64,000 nucleotides of DNA from NCBI GenBank assembly GCA_001983555.1, contig LJHE01000021.1, forward strand, positions 1 through 64,000, read 5' to 3'. The position numbers were made by a program, and so were the translations under genes. Positions 63,260-64,000 of this stretch are shown here, piece after piece. Origin of the DNA: Candidatus Epulonipiscioides gigas (GTDB lineage Bacteria > Bacillota > Clostridia > Lachnospirales > Cellulosilyticaceae). How positions within the stretch are numbered: position 1 is the stretch's first letter; the number at the start of each line of letters is the position of its first letter. Under the pieces are notes generated by a model. It saw only the letters and a list, made by a program, of their open reading frames with translations, made no database searches and was not told the DNA's origin.

Positions 63260-64000
63260 TGTTGATTTATCATATTTTCTATAAATATTCCATAACCTGT
63301 TGTTGGGTCATTTACAAATACATGACTGATTGCTCCGACTATTTTGTCATTTTGAATAATAGGAGAACCGCTCATTCCTTGTATTATTCCTTTTGTAAGA
63401 GCAAGTAATTCATCATCTACAATTTTAATAATCATACTTTTTGAAGGCTCACTAATATGTTTAGCAATCTTTTGTATTTTAACTTTATATGAGCGAACAC
63501 CTTCACCAGTCAAGTCCGCCATAATAGTAGCATTTCCTTCTTTTACTTCGCTAGCAGTGGCTACTTTAAGAGCTTCCTTTCTCATTTGATTAATATCATT
63601 TTGCTCCATTACTCCAAATATGCCACAATTTGTGTTATCATTTATATCACCTAGACTTGCTGCATCAGAAGTATCAATTATTCCGCTGATTTCACCAGGA
63701 GCTCCTGCTTCTCCTTTTTTTATACCATCAATTTCAGCTTCCATTATCTTACCATAGGCTATTGGTATAATTTTTTCAAAATCTGTATCTGTTATACCGT
63801 GTCCAAGTGCACCAAAACTTCCAGTTTCAGGATCTATATACGTAAGAGTTCCAAGTCCTTGTACAGTGTCTTTTATCCATATTCCTAATTTATAATTAGC
63901 TTCTTCATTTGAATATGCTGCCGCCACTTCTGATTTAATATATTTATCTTCTCTAATAATCTCAAGTATCATTGGAGCATCTAAATTTTCTTCTACATAA
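63256..64000 (-). CDS. spoIVB: SpoIVB-type sporulation serine peptidase (partial, N-terminus outside window)
   Basis: The frame is open to the window edge; the visible 248 residues are the S55 peptidase domain. The catalytic His is in SFGALGHGI (about 60 residues into the visible part) and the catalytic Ser in GIIQGMSGSPIIQ near the C-terminus. The upstream PDZ domain and membrane anchor are not in the window; a residual ENLDAPMILEII precedes the domain. In spore formers SpoIVB signals from forespore to mother cell to trigger pro-sigma-K processing. Its stop codon lies in a repeat right end. Confidence 0.85.
   Translation of the reverse strand, partial: YVEENLDAPMILEIIREDKYIKSEVAAAYSNEEANYKLGIWIKDTVQGLGTLTYIDPETGSFGALGHGITDTDFEKIIPIAYGKIMEAEIDGIKKGEAGAPGEISGIIDTSDAASLGDINDNTNCGIFGVMEQNDINQMRKEALKVATASEVKEGNATIMADLTGEGVRSYKVKIQKIAKHISEPSKSMIIKIVDDELLALTKGIIQGMSGSPIIQNDKIVGAISHVFVNDPTTGYGIFIENMINQQ

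Overview
The window is about 64 kb of very AT-rich, gene-dense chromosome from an endospore-forming, low-GC Gram-positive bacterium of the class Clostridia. The evidence is a sigma-K gene without a skin element, a SleC-type cortex-lytic enzyme, a three-gene ger receptor operon, a SpoIVB-type protease running off the right edge, c-di-AMP cyclase genes (cdaA-cdaR) next to glmM, a Gram-positive type IV pilus cluster, and an IStron, a mobile element known from clostridia. The genus cannot be fixed from the sequence alone.

Layout. 0-8.3 kb: an RmlD-like reductase, a dicarboxylate/glutamate symporter, an SDR, two ECF-transporter ATPases (EcfA1/EcfA2, no EcfT here), a YfcE phosphoesterase, and a redox cluster (NfsB-like nitroreductase, crotonase, VOC protein, second nitroreductase). 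8.3-13.3 kb: sbcDC, with sbcD split by a 758-bp group I intron of IStron type. 13.4-17.8 kb: an unknown membrane/coiled-coil protein, pgi, sigK and sleC. 18.3-22.8 kb: radA-ispF-cysS-mrnC-rlmB. 22.9-28.2 kb: a MATE exporter, an unknown protein, a DUF917/NCS1-permease operon and a small membrane protein transcribed from a mirrored divergent promoter pair. 28.3-32.5 kb: the ger receptor operon with an added small membrane protein. 32.6-39.2 kb: type IV pilus genes with yqeG embedded. 39.3-42.3 kb: guaB-guaA. 42.3-44.4 kb: two adenine methyltransferases without a recognisable endonuclease. 44.5-49.5 kb: an aldose-epimerase-like protein, an IS3-family element, a sugar-binding lipoprotein and an ECF S component. 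50.3-55.5 kb: cdaA-cdaR-hxlR-glmM, a truncated IS607 recombinase and tmk. 55.5-61.0 kb: a beta-helix lipoprotein and the rplS-rbgA-rnhB operon with a cytosine methyltransferase attached. 61.3-64 kb: an acetolactate synthase, a small Cys-rich protein and partial spoIVB.

The most interesting feature is a dispersed repeat family with hairpin ends. The left end begins TTTAACTA...TAGCAAGAATTCTCCC and the right end finishes GTAGTTCAC. Nearly full copies lie inside the sbcD intron (9028-9226), after sleC (17752-17950) and before pilA (35391-35576); fragments lie at about 44380, 45382, 45549, 47010, 61112 and 63233. Two copies carry a strong vegetative promoter (TTGACT-17 bp-TATAAT) that would transcribe an approximately 100-nt structured RNA ending at the right end, the arrangement expected of a TnpB omega (guide) RNA. 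No tnpB and no IS200/IS605 tnpA are present in the window. Several copies abut gene 3' ends and supply a stop codon or the last codons. In sbcD this unit is nested in a peripheral stem of a self-splicing intron, so one locus can make both an excised intron and a guide-like RNA.
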